Source: Albugo candida (lineage: Eukaryota; Oomycota; Peronosporomycetes; Albuginales; Albuginaceae). Taken from it: DNA of 64,000 nucleotides. The DNA is taken from positions 248,001 through 312,000 of the forward strand of contig CAJNAR010000173.1 of NCBI GenBank assembly GCA_905220665.1. Reading direction: 5' to 3'. Shown in pieces: positions 43,580-54,565 of the stretch. Below the pieces are notes generated by a model. That model made no database searches. It saw nothing but the letters and a program-made list of their open reading frames with translations, and was not told the origin of the DNA. A program made the translations under genes and the position numbers. The first letter of the stretch is position 1. Every line of letters begins with the position of its first letter.

Positions 43580-44674
43580 ATGGATCGCGCACTTGTTCTA
43601 TTCTTCCTTGTTTCTGCGACGCAAGTTGCGATTCTCAATTCGAAAGCTTTGCTAGAAGTAGAAATTGAGACGCAAATCAAAAAACCTCCGAAGTTTGAGG
43701 CAGCTTTGACTTACAAAGATAAGACTGCTGGGAAAGGAGATGGACAATACGACATGGTCATTAACTTCGATGACAAAAACTGCAATAAGAAAAATTACAC
43801 TTATTCTTCTCCTATCGGAGCTTGGGAGGAAGATAAAGTTCTTGTACTCCGTGCTCCTATGAAAATCGCTTCGGTCAGAGTTTACAATGGCCCAACAAAG
43901 AAGAACGAAGGTTGGTCTTTGGTATCAAGTTACGACGCCGAACGAGCAAAAGCGCAAAATCTACTCTTCTTTGCTAATAGAGATATCTCGTTCGATAAAA
44001 AAGTATCTAAATCACCATTATGCTTTGTGAAAGCTGATGGACAAACGAAGTCAACCACCCCAGAGGTGTTCAATGGTTTGCTTCAAGATTGTAAACTGGA
44101 TGGTGGTAAGTGTAATGGCTACGATGAAATGGAGCGTTCTGGAGCTGAAATTATCTTGCAAACGAGTGAAAAATGCGATTCAAAAGATTCTTCGGGTAAA
44201 GGGTGCAAAGGATATCATGGTGAATCTGCATATCGTGGCTGGTCTGGCCAGCGTACTATCTTCTATATCAGAGCTGCATTCATACAAAGTAATTATACGA
44301 ACCGTCCAGCAATATGGATGCTCAATTCGCAAATTGTAAATGCTCAGCAATACCTCTGTAATTGCCGTGGTATGGGCGAAATAGGTGGATGTGGTGAGCT
44401 CGATATCGCTGAGGTAATTGAAACTGATAAAGAGCGTGAGTATCTATCCTCCGAAAACTATTGTTCGGATTATAAGAAACTGAAATGCACCAATGGATTT
44501 CCTAATTATGCAAAACGATCCTTCGACATGATGAACTATGTTGTAATTTTTGATGCAACAAAGTCGTTGATAAAGATTTTAGTATTGGGTGATCATAGGG
44601 GTTTTACCTTCAGCGATGATACCCTCTCGGACGACTTTGTAACTCAGCTGCAAGAATTGGAAATCAAACACTAG
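43580..44674 (+). CDS. Secreted Tos1/GH16-like cell-wall glucanase
   Basis: The 364-residue product starts with a signal peptide (MDRALVLFFLVSATQVAIL, likely cut near SKA). Starting at 43520 instead would bury that peptide behind 20 polar residues, and the Inr-like element lies between the two ATGs. The central region resembles the Tos1/YJL171C family of fungal wall proteins, which bear a GH16-like catalytic centre. The catalytic signature is GGCGELDIAEV, an ExDxxE motif with the two acids of a retaining beta-1,3-glucanase. RPAIWMLNSQI and CNCRG before it and several paired cysteines fit a secreted enzyme. It probably remodels the beta-1,3-glucan wall. No introns. There is no GPI signal, since the protein ends LQELEIKH. 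Confidence 0.75.
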   Translation: MDRALVLFFLVSATQVAILNSKALLEVEIETQIKKPPKFEAALTYKDKTAGKGDGQYDMVINFDDKNCNKKNYTYSSPIGAWEEDKVLVLRAPMKIASVRVYNGPTKKNEGWSLVSSYDAERAKAQNLLFFANRDISFDKKVSKSPLCFVKADGQTKSTTPEVFNGLLQDCKLDGGKCNGYDEMERSGAEIILQTSEKCDSKDSSGKGCKGYHGESAYRGWSGQRTIFYIRAAFIQSNYTNRPAIWMLNSQIVNAQQYLCNCRGMGEIGGCGELDIAEVIETDKEREYLSSENYCSDYKKLKCTNGFPNYAKRSFDMMNYVVIFDATKSLIKILVLGDHRGFTFSDDTLSDDFVTQLQELEIKH

Positions 44675-44770
44675 TGTACCGTAAGTTGTTGCTACGTTTC
44701 GCTATGTCGTGGGTTAAAATTCTTTGTTAACGTTGAGTACATACATATCAGTGACTGCTTGTACGCATTG

Positions 44771-46184
44771 ATGCATTCGCTCACACCTTCTGAGCGCGCC
44801 GGTGTCTCATCTGTTCGCCAAACGCTGACTTGCTCGCTATGGTACCGCAATCCCTTCAATGCGGCCTGAGCACCTTATTGATCGGCTCCTATCACTAGTG
44901 TAAAGTTACTCAATGACCCGCATTGTTTGGACTGCAAACACAACTTTTGTAGGTTCGTGCTTACAAATCGCACAGTCATACAATACGATAAATTGATAAC
45001 TCAATCGTACTAACAGATTATGCATTCACGAATATGCTCGTGATTCCCAGCATTTGGGATGTCCGAAATGTCGATTACCTATCTACCCGAGTGAGATCAT
45101 TCGTAATCACTCACTACAAAACTTGCTTCAAGCATGGCAATGTGTTGAAAGATCGATGGAAAACTGCATTCAAGACATAGAAGAAGATGATACAACTGCG
45201 ATATGCAGCTCATTGCAGTCGGAAACGACACTACTAATGACACAGGAGTTACAGGAACTACACAAGCTGGTTGACGAGAAAGCTGCTTTTATTCAAAATT
45301 TCAATGATTTAAGCCTACCGGAGGTACACTCGCCAAGCTCTGTTGAGCGCGACAGTATTCAGGTACCTGTTGTTCCGAGCACAGAAGATATCGTAGGAGA
45401 CTCGGAGAAGCCACTAAGTATGGTGGGAGAAACTCAGGAATGTTCTGCAGCGGTAATTGAAACAACACACACTTGTCCGAAGACGTATGTGCTTGCAACT
45501 TCAAGTTTGAGCAAAACGCAAAAGTCGACGGTAAAACAAGCGTGCGAAGCGCTAGGTGGTGATCTCAAGCATAAGTTAGAAGGAGGGAAAGAATCTTTAT
45601 CAATATCTTCGTCTGTGACGCACTTGATCACGACGAGTAAGTCGGAAGCTCTTTCTACGACGCAGATTGTTCGGCGTTGCAAGCGAACCGCGAAATATAT
45701 GATGGCATTGGCGCATGGAACTTTTATTGTCGACTTTGCCTGGATTGTTGCATCTTTAGCCGCAGCGCAGTGGGTTGATGAAGAGAATTATGAAATAGCT
45801 GGTGATATCCATTCCCAAGTCATGGGAAAGCCGAGCGAGAGCCGACTGAACCGGCTTCAGACTGGTCAAAAGAGCGATCTTTTCTCATTGTTCCAGTTCG
45901 TCTTGCTATTTCGCCTCGAAGACTACGAGTATCAGGTGGATTCTCTTCGAGCAGTTGTTTCGGCATTTGATGGGCACATGACCCCAGAAGCTCATTTGAT
46001 GGCACTAGATACTGGTGGAAGCATTAGACGCACGTGTGTAGGCATTGTTCCGAGAGGCACATCAGCTCAATCAGCAAGAGAAAAGTATCACCAGTATCAC
46101 ATCCCGATTGTTCAGATTGCGTGGATTGTCGATTGCATCAGCCATCTTGAAATATTACCATTTGGCGAATACTTTCCTTACTGA
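44771..46184 (+). CDS. BRCA1/BARD1-type RING plus tandem BRCT protein
   Basis: Exons 44771-44841, 44899-44952 and 45017-46184 give 430 residues. The first two small exons complete a C3HC4 RING: C21SLC24, C36, H38, C41, C44, C57PKC60, with LTCSLCVKLLNDPHCLDCKHNFC spelling the BRCA1/BARD1 style of RING. The introns are 57 and 64 nt; the second has TACTAAC directly before its AG. A short acidic linker follows. BRCT1 is about residues 195-300 (KTYVLATSSLS ... FIVDFAWIV, WVDEENYEIAGD), and BRCT2 about 315-430 (ending QIAWIVDCISHLEILPFGEYFPY). The plan is an E3 ubiquitin ligase acting on damaged chromatin. It is far shorter than plant or animal BRCA1/BARD1 and lacks ankyrin repeats or an extended PHD between RING and BRCT. 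Whether it is the BRCA1 or the BARD1 partner cannot be told. Confidence 0.82.
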
Positions 46185-46247
46185 TTACAATATACATAAT
46201 ACGAATCTCGTCAAATAGAGTTCAAAGTGGGAAAATGGAATATTAAA

Positions 46248-46706
46248 TTACTGCATTTTTCGTTGCTTCCCGTCCACAGGCACTTGCATCTCGAATATGT
46301 CAAAACTTCCTTCCTGTTTGACTGAAACAGCACGATTTTTAGCTCTGCCGGTTCATTGTGACGGCCAAGTACCTGCAATGTTGATGTTGGCATCGTGTGT
46401 AACACCAATGTATCGCTAAAAGGAAAATCAGCTCAAGTGCTCACTCTCGATCAAAAACAGTGCAATGGTCAAATTTATTACCTGCACACATTCTAATAAT
46501 TCTTTCTGTAGCGCTGCAAGATCGACACCCGCGAGTATTTGACTTCCACGTTGATGTGCCAGTATTATCTGCAGTCGTTCTTTAGCTATTGATGCAGACA
46601 TTGTCTTCGAGGAATTCAAGACAGCTGGAGCATGAGGAGTATCGTTAAAGAACGACTGGATCCATTTACGAGCACCGAGGCTTATTCCTCTAGTATTTGA
46701 AGCCAT
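46248..46706 (-). CDS. minE: Nuclear-encoded MinE, division-site topological factor
   Basis: Exons 46482-46706, 46373-46415 and 46248-46321 give 113 residues; the introns are 66 and 51 nt (GTAATA...TTTTAG, GTACTT...TTTCAG). The N-terminal 35 residues (MASNTRGISLGARKWIQSFF) are basic, hydroxylated and acid-free, like a mitochondrial presequence. The bacterial MinE core follows: AKERLQIIL (MinD-activating helix, residues 41-49), then LLECVQRYIGVTHDANINIAVKQ and FDIFEMQVPV, which align with the two beta strands of the topological domain. MinE releases MinD from membranes so that MinCD inhibits FtsZ away from mid-organelle. Oomycetes and other stramenopiles are known to retain mitochondrial Min proteins. 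The start is the first in-frame ATG. Confidence 0.85.
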
Positions 46707-46749
46707 CAACTTTGTCGTTGATCTTATCTCAATGAATGCAGAAAGCAAT

Positions 46750-47624
46750 TGGTCATATTATATTTTAGATTATGTACTATATATTTCACTAAATTTCATA
46801 TGTAGGCAAATGTCATCTGACTATGCAAGCGTCAAGTGGATATGTTTCTACCATGATACGTTCGCTACTACAGCTTAGCTAACGAAGCAATCAATTTGTC
46901 CATCATGACCACTTGATCAAGCGATACATTTTCATCTTGTCATGAAGACAGAGGAAGTGAAAAGTACATGATTGTAACACAAGGACACATCTATGACACT
47001 GACATATAGTGATATAGTCAATTTTTACTATTATGTACAATAATGTGGTCAGATAACTATGAAGTCCTTAGGCTCATTTGATTATGAAGGCGGATTTCTA
47101 AAACAGGAATCTGCTTTCTCGCACTGTATATCACAAAGAGGTTCCTCATTCCACGCTTAGCATGTAGCACACATGACAATTACTCAGAGTTTTTTAAGTT
47201 ACGCTGATTTATCTCCATTGAAATGTCAGACAGGGATAATTACAACTCATCCTCGTAATTTTGACTACTACTAATGAATAGTACACATTTGTGATCAGAC
47301 TATTGGGGTGTGAGACCCCGAAACATATTCTCTCTTCATCGAGACACTCGAAGCGAGCTGGGTTAGCTGTAAGTCATCATCACACAAAGAGGTACATACC
47401 CTCGAAATGAAACGTTCATGTCTCTACAAGAGATCAAATGCGCTCAACATAACATATTTGTTAATACTGCCTGGGGCGGCGACATTATTTTGATGTAATC
47501 ATCACGTTCAGAATTGAATTATGATTATACTCTACCATAGTCAATCGTTTGCGAGCGACCAGAGCCAGTCATGTTGAGACCGCAAATAACGAAACCGGTT
47601 ATATAAAGTAATGTATCATCGACT
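46750..47624. other. Intergenic region without a gene
   Basis: About 870 A+T-rich nt between the 5' end of minE and the 3' end of the ABCA transporter gene. No ORF above 60 codons and no clear repeat or RNA was seen. Confidence 0.6.
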
Positions 47625-50600
47625 TTATTCCTTCATGAGTTGACCAAACATCTGCTCCAGCGAGACTTCAGATACCACGAAATGCTTGATGCCGAATGCA
47701 CTCTTGTATTTCTTCAATACCGAAAACACTTGTGCGAGTCCAAATGCTTCGCTGCATGTCGTCTCATACACTACCGTTGTCCTGTGGAACATGTGCGCTG
47801 CTTGCTGCAAGTCCACCCGAGAGCGAAGAGCCGGGTTGCCTCCATGTGCTGTTATCCATACAGTTTTGAATAAGTTTTCAATATCCAAAATGCACTCTTG
47901 TACGAGCCATTCTTGCAAAAAGAAATTGACGCAACGTTTTGCTTCTGGATCATCGACTGCACTCTTTTCATCCGTTGTTTCCTGAAGACGGCTTAGCCAT
48001 TCAGGTCTTTCAATTTGTGGGACTAGTTGAAAGCCATTGCAATTTGCACGATGCTCCCGGCATTTGATCCATAATGACTCCAATTCCGCTGGTTGTAGCA
48101 CTGCTCCAGTGTCTGAGTACTCTAAAGATCGGTTCTCTTGTATAAAGGATTGATATTGGTCCAAACAGGCTGCACTCCAGATCACGTCGGTATCGAGTTG
48201 CAGAGTAATAGATATGCTGACGGCAACACGTTGCTTTAATTCGGGAATACTACCAGACCAGGCGTGTTTGCTCAAATGCAGTATCACTGCGTTCGCACAA
48301 ACTGCCTCGGCTTCTTCCATACTGTGAGTAGTAAACAAGCAACTCAAACTACTCGATTGCTGCTTTGACTTGAGGACGCGCCACAAAAGTCTGCGTGAAA
48401 CCACGTCGACACCAGCAGAGGGTTCATCCAGTAATAGCACAGATATGTCCACATTAAGGAAACTCAAAGCAAGCATCAGTCTTCGCTTGTTGCCTCCACT
48501 AAGATCCCCTGCTCGAGTATTTTCCACCTTGACGAGATCCAAACTCTGCAAAAGTCTGTTTATTCGCTGTGACTGTGTCTGAACACTGACGAACGTGGCT
48601 TGCTCTTGTAGCATCACGAAAAGCTCGCAATGCTCCCGCACACTTAGCCTATCAAAAAGCACGTTTACCTGAGGACAATAACCAAAGCGTGTAGCTGCTC
48701 TCTGAGGTTCCATAGTGACATCAATGCCATCCAAGTAAGCATGACCCGATGTCGGAGCCAGCCATCCCGTAAGAATCTCAAACATTGTGGATTTCCCCGA
48801 GCCATTCACGCCAAGTAGCGCCACACAATCATTTTCTTCCACAGAGAATGATACATCATTAAGGGCAATAACTTGACTTGAAGTGGTCCCTGTGCCTTGA
48901 CTATTTGACGAAAGAACGGGTTCCTCTACACTTGGTGCCTTATTCCCATTGAAAATCTTTGTCACATGTTCCACCTCGATGCATTTGCTATTGAACTGCA
49001 AACTCCCCTCTTCGACATTTCTCGTATAGTTTTCTGAGCTGTATCCATTCCATCCCAGAGCAGAGTATACAAAAGCCTTACATTTCCGTAACAGATACTT
49101 TTGCGAGCCAGATGAGTAAATTTGCCACATATCGATACAAATGAACAAGGTCGAGTAGATGATTGAGCAAACAATGAGCCACATAAAGCCTGAATAAGCC
49201 ACATCCCAACTCCAAATACTGATGATCTTGTTCGTTTTTGTTGGTGATAAGATGGACGACATCGCCTCAAGAGCCTCATCCGCATTGTCATCACTAAGCA
49301 GCTCGGTCAAATGCTCGCAATTCGATCGGAGTGAGGCCCAATTCATCGTGGCAATGGAGAAAATCGTCTGGCCATAGGAAAACAGGGGCAGTAGATGAAA
49401 CAACCTGAAAAAACTATTGGCGGGACCACATATCATCGGTGTCATTGCGAGTATTTCGCTCAGCATGACGGCGAGAATCTGGAAAGATGTGAGGTAGGAT
49501 ACCACGGTTTGTGCCGAAGAATGAGAGCTGAAGCACATTGATAGGAGATATAAGAACGGAATGATCGCGACGATGAATAAGACCGTGCTGATCATCAAAG
49601 CTGCTAGTACCGAAGGTTCAAATGCGGTCGGGTAGATCAATACAAGCTCGAGCATCATAATCACAGCTGCAGCAAGAAAGCTGGTCAGGTCGAAGAAATA
49701 ATGTGACAGCCAGTACGTGAGAAGGGGGAAACGATTACGCATATGCAGTAACTGAATTCGCTTCAGTCCAACTTCTTTTTCTTTCACCACAGCTGCGATC
49801 GAAAACGAGCAGATTGTGCTTAGCGTCATCATCATTTGTATTGCCAGTACGATCCGACCACTACTCCGCATCACCGTTTCAGACGTTAGGCTCTCCACCA
49901 GGTCTTCTTCACCAGTTTGACCATTCTTCAGAGAAGTGGGATGGCGATTTTTGTGAGTCTCCATCTGAACATCCATTGCGCATGTATGTTTGGACGTCGA
50001 ATTTACATCACATTGTGCATTCATGACATGTTGCACGAGTATCGGAAGTGAATGAACCACACTTTTGTTATAAAATAAAACAGTGCGGAGCAATGGAACA
50101 CTTTGATTCACAATTTTCTCGTTGTCCAGGAAAAGCGCGCCAATAAACGACTTTCCTTCATATTCTGGCGACAACATGAGAGACTTCAGATCACCAGAAC
50201 GGCCGACATTCCAACGCATAACGATATCGAAAGGCACTGTATCAGCTGCGCTGTCATGATTGTTCAATGGAATCCGTGCGCGTCTGATAGACTCCAGAAA
50301 CCAGTCAAATGGAGCGTTGTTCGACGATGTTAAAACATGCTTCGCCGACGGAGTACCAATCAAAAGTGACGAAGAAGTAGCTTGTGAGAGACGCAGCGAA
50401 GTAATTTCTTGCATCGGTTGCTGCAAGCTTGTAAGAAGATGTTGCGCCATTGAAACGAACATCATAAACATCATCAATGGCCACACAAATTGCGCAGCGA
50501 AATTTCGTTTGTCTCGCACTGTGACTCGGAATCTTTTGATAACAAGTGCGTAGAAGGCCTGCCATAAACTTGAATCAAGAGGTGATGAAAGCAAAGTATC

Positions 50601-53600
50601 AGTCATGGGAGACGATAAATCAGTGCTGATTTTGTCGTTGGTAGCGTCGATAGCATCTACAGAGTTGTAAATGTCTTCACCCTTGGTCACGCGCACAAAA
50701 ACGTCTTCCAAATCCGTCGCACGCAAAGCGTATCGATCAATTAGCCGACGTTTTTTCAAGTGTTCTAATTCTTCAAATAGTAAAATGAGCTGACTTTCAA
50801 ACGCGTCTTGCTCAATTTGTACATCAGACTCATTCGTGCCGGTTATAGGATGCCCAAGATTATAACGAGTCTCCCATTTTGATGTACTCACGAGTGTTGC
50901 TGTCGGTATAAACATACGAATCCAGTTTTCGGTCGCTTTGAAAGACGAAGAGGCTAGAAATGAATCCTTATGACCACCCATAAACTCTTCATCCTTTTTG
51001 TGCTTTGTGGGCGCAATTGTATGGACAATCGTCAGCTTGTATCCGACCCCAAATCTTTGTCTCAAAAAAAGGCTGGACCCACAGCATTTTAGTTCCCCAT
51101 CTGCAACGATGCCAATGTTACCACAAAGAGCTTGTGCTTCTTCCATGGCATGCGTAGTCAAGATGACAGCACGATCCGATACGACCGATCGTATTGCCTC
51201 CCATGTCTCAATACGAGCGTGCAAATCCATTCCTGCGGTTGGTTCATCCAGTAGTACTAATTTGGAGTCATCTAGTAAAGCCAACACTAGAGACAGTCGA
51301 CGTTTTTGACCACCAGAAAGTGTCTCAGCCAAAGCATCTAATTTGGCTGTAAGGCCAAATTGGTGGAGTTTAGTGTAGCACGCTGCAAGTGCCAGTGTCG
51401 ATATACCAAGTGCACTCTTAATCGCCAGAACAAGTTGCATGTGCTCTCTTACGCTCAATTTGTTAAAGATCAAGTTTTGTTGAAAGCAAACACTCAAACT
51501 TTTGCGTACTAGTAATGGTTCATGGACAACACTGACGCAATCATCTTCTAGGTCAAGACCGTGCTTGATAGAGGAAACCTTTATGCCGGCTGTTGACGTG
51601 GCAACGAATGCATTCCCACTTGTCGGAGATAGAAGACCACATAATACTGACAACGTCGTGCTTTTGCCTGCTCCATTAGGTCCGAGCAATCCAAAAATCT
51701 CTCCTCTTTCCACGCAAAACGAAACATTTTTTACTGCTTTGGTACCATTTGGGTACTCCTTCATTAGATTGGATACAATAAGCATGAGATTTTGTCGCTC
51801 CAGTGTCTCTTCAAGTGGGATTTCTCGAATTGTTTTGCACTCATTGTTGTCGTCAAGTGGGTGGTCTGACTCCAATGTCATAGACACAGTGGCGGTAATA
51901 TCTCCCTCTGCATCGTCACAATCGATAGCACTAGCTGGATGTGCTCTGTCGAATGTCTGGTAACGTTTGGCTAGCTTGCTTCGTGAACGACCAAAGAATG
52001 TGCCATTCGGAAACCAGAAGGATGGTTGAATTGGAAAATACCACTTCAATCGTACTCCATTTGGTCGAGGAAGTACTTGCTCCAAGTAATAGCCAAGCAC
52101 TAAATATCCAATACTTTGTAAAAACATCGTCCAACATGCTTCAGATATCGTTCCCCAGTCAATAAATTGCAATTTTTCGGCCGGAGTATCGTTTCCAACG
52201 ATTCCTCCAAGACTTTGAGCTTCTGGATGCTTATCCTTGACCAGTTTCAAAATGCGATGAAGGCAGTTCATAAATACCACAGGAGAGCTTATAGCGTTAA
52301 AGAACTGAAAATGCACCCGAATCATCCAGGATGTAGCCAAAATTTCAGAATCCACCAATGATTGTAACCAGGGCACCGCACATAATAGCAAATAGATCAG
52401 TGGAGCTCCAGCGGCGGCGGTTTTTGCTTGCTGGAAAATTGGTGTGATTGCAAGTGCGAGTAGAAGCACACTTATCCCAAATATCAGTACCAAAACTGCA
52501 AAATTCAAGCTTGACATACTCTGAAAAGTATCAAAAAAACTGGGCAAGTCTGATGGAGAGGCAGTTACAGCAAACATTCCACCTCCTAGGAACGCAACGG
52601 CAAGAGCGACAATGACAATCAATGCCACCAAGTATAATAAAAACCAGCTTAGCAATAGAGACATAGGATGCAGCCCCATGATTAACAAGTACTCTTTGAG
52701 CTGGTTCTCTTTTTCAGCCACAATGTCACGTACAAGCCGAGAGAATGGCCACAAAAATACATACACCATGTAGAATACGATAGAGCTTTCGAGTGGTCCT
52801 GCGCGGAATTTGCTGGGTCGAGTCGGTACATATTCTACGTCGCTGATCTTTACCTTGTGATCACCATTGCCATCAAATACTGTTCCAATTTGACGGAAGG
52901 AAATGAGTCTTCTTAAAGACACGATAATTGCGGCTGACAATGTTCGCTGAACTTGCAGATTTCTCAGCTTTTCCTGACAATTTTTTGCCGAAGTCATAAT
53001 GTACAGCGGAAAATCAAAAATCATGTCTTCCCATCGATAATGCACTAATTTCAGCATGTCATCGAGAACTATACAAGCATCTTCGAGATGGTTCGATTCG
53101 ACATTATGTACTTTTGTTTTGATGGGATTGCTTCGTTGCGATAAGAACTGATCCCAGGAGATTTGAAAAGGAAGAATAGAGGGAAATACAAGTGTTTTCT
53201 TCGATTTCACAGGCATCATTTGACGCTGCTTTCGTGAGAAATACATGTCCCATTGATCCGTCTGCTGTTCCTGCTTTGTTCCGAAATCTTCCAGTGACAT
53301 CTTCGGCTCTGACGCAAATGACATGGTTAGTTGAATCGTATCATCTGAAGACGCTGTTTCAGCTCCCATTATTGCATAAACGCGTTCATTTCCTGTCAGG
53401 TTTTTCTTCAGATCTTCTACCTGGAGCGATATTGATTCCCATTTATCACTCTTAGGTAAAAATACAGCGTGATCACTGACTGTAGGAATTCCCAAGTCTT
53501 TTGCAATTTCGTGCTCTCTGAGTACAACTGATTAGACACAATGATCGATGATATATTACTTCTTACCTTTCAAGGTATCGGATAAATTCCGTGGTGAGAT

Positions 53601-53937
53601 TATTCTGGATAATCCAAATACTTTGATTCGCCTTTTCTAATGTGAAAGGCAACGCTGTCATCAGCAATAAGCTTTGATAGGACAGATTCGCATTGGTGTG
53701 CTTGATCCCTTGTAATAAGCTCTCATTATTGTCAGGGATCGATTGGGTCAATGACAAGTTGTACGAGCATAAAAGCGAGATGATGTAAAATAAAAAAGAA
53801 ATTGGCAGAACCACATCGGCCAAAAGAGGAGGGAGAATCCAACGATCACGGCCTTTGTTCTTAAATTTGAAGAGTGTGCTGTCCCGTTGCTTGACCCGCC
53901 AATTTTTCCAAAAAAGTGCACACACGCCAGCCCACAT
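47625..53937 (-). CDS. Full-length ABCA-subfamily ABC transporter
   Basis: Exons 53567-53937 and 47625-53517 give about 2087 residues; the 49-nt intron (GTAAGA...CTCAG, phase 2) joins YLER to EHEIAKDLG. The layout is the ABCA full transporter: a first membrane helix near residue 35 (LLADVVLPISFLFYII) followed by a large loop, a block of about six helices, NBD1 (GPNGAGKST, LSGGQKRR, VLLDEPTAGMD), a second helix/loop/helix block, and NBD2 (GVNGSGKST, LSGGNKRR, LLDEPSAGVD). Both NBDs have intact Walker A, signature and Walker B motifs, with H-loops in LTTHAMEEA and FTTHSMEEA. ABCA proteins move lipids across membranes. The start at 53937 (MWAGVCALFWKNW) is chosen because the LFWKNW motif is usually close to the N-terminus; the open frame extends to a GTG at 54084. 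Confidence 0.9.
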
Positions 53938-54565
53938 GCGATGTCTAAATGTTTGTGAAGTAGAGGTAGAATAACTACGTTTTTGATTCGTTGATAGTAT
54001 GTTCTGATGTAAAAACGGCGCATTTAAGGCTGAAATATCCGGGTGGGTATTTTGATTGTAGTGGGTGAGTATCGTTCTGAACACACTGGTCGAACATTAA
54101 CGAACATGATGGTTCGGGAGGGTTAAGACAGGCGAGATTGCAGTAAAAGTATGGATGCACAAACAGTCCAACCACATAAACCTGACTAACATGTGGCAAA
54201 TTGGTAGCTTTGGATTGGCAGATGGATATCATCGCCAATCTCAACGTATTGACTATTTTGTGGATAAAAGGACGCGAAAGTTACTGCTGTGTATAAATGT
54301 ACGTATGTGATTTGAGCCTTAATGCAACGATACTCGCGTTTCGATATTCGATTTTAATATAAGGATTACAAGCTGTCATGGAAGATCAAATCCTTTAGAA
54401 AAGAGCGCACATGCACATTCCTAACAGATTACTTCCAAGTCCTTTACCCTATAACATACGATGTAAAATTGCTACACTAAAACCTTTGACGTGGACTTTG
54501 CACCATTGCATACACAATTTCATACAGTCATTCAACTGACTTTGACAACACTTTCTAGCAAACGA
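53938..54565. other. Divergent promoter region
   Basis: About 630 nt between the ABCA and PH-domain genes. GTCATTCA at 54527-54534 is an Inr-like match 32 nt before the PH-gene ATG. A minus-strand ORF at 53975-54244 lacks an ATG and a domain. Confidence 0.35.

Noticed and set aside
46211..46408. 65-codon minus-strand ORF after minE exon 1
   Set aside because: It reads minE exons and introns in the wrong frame. The spliced model gives the expected MinE C-terminal strands.
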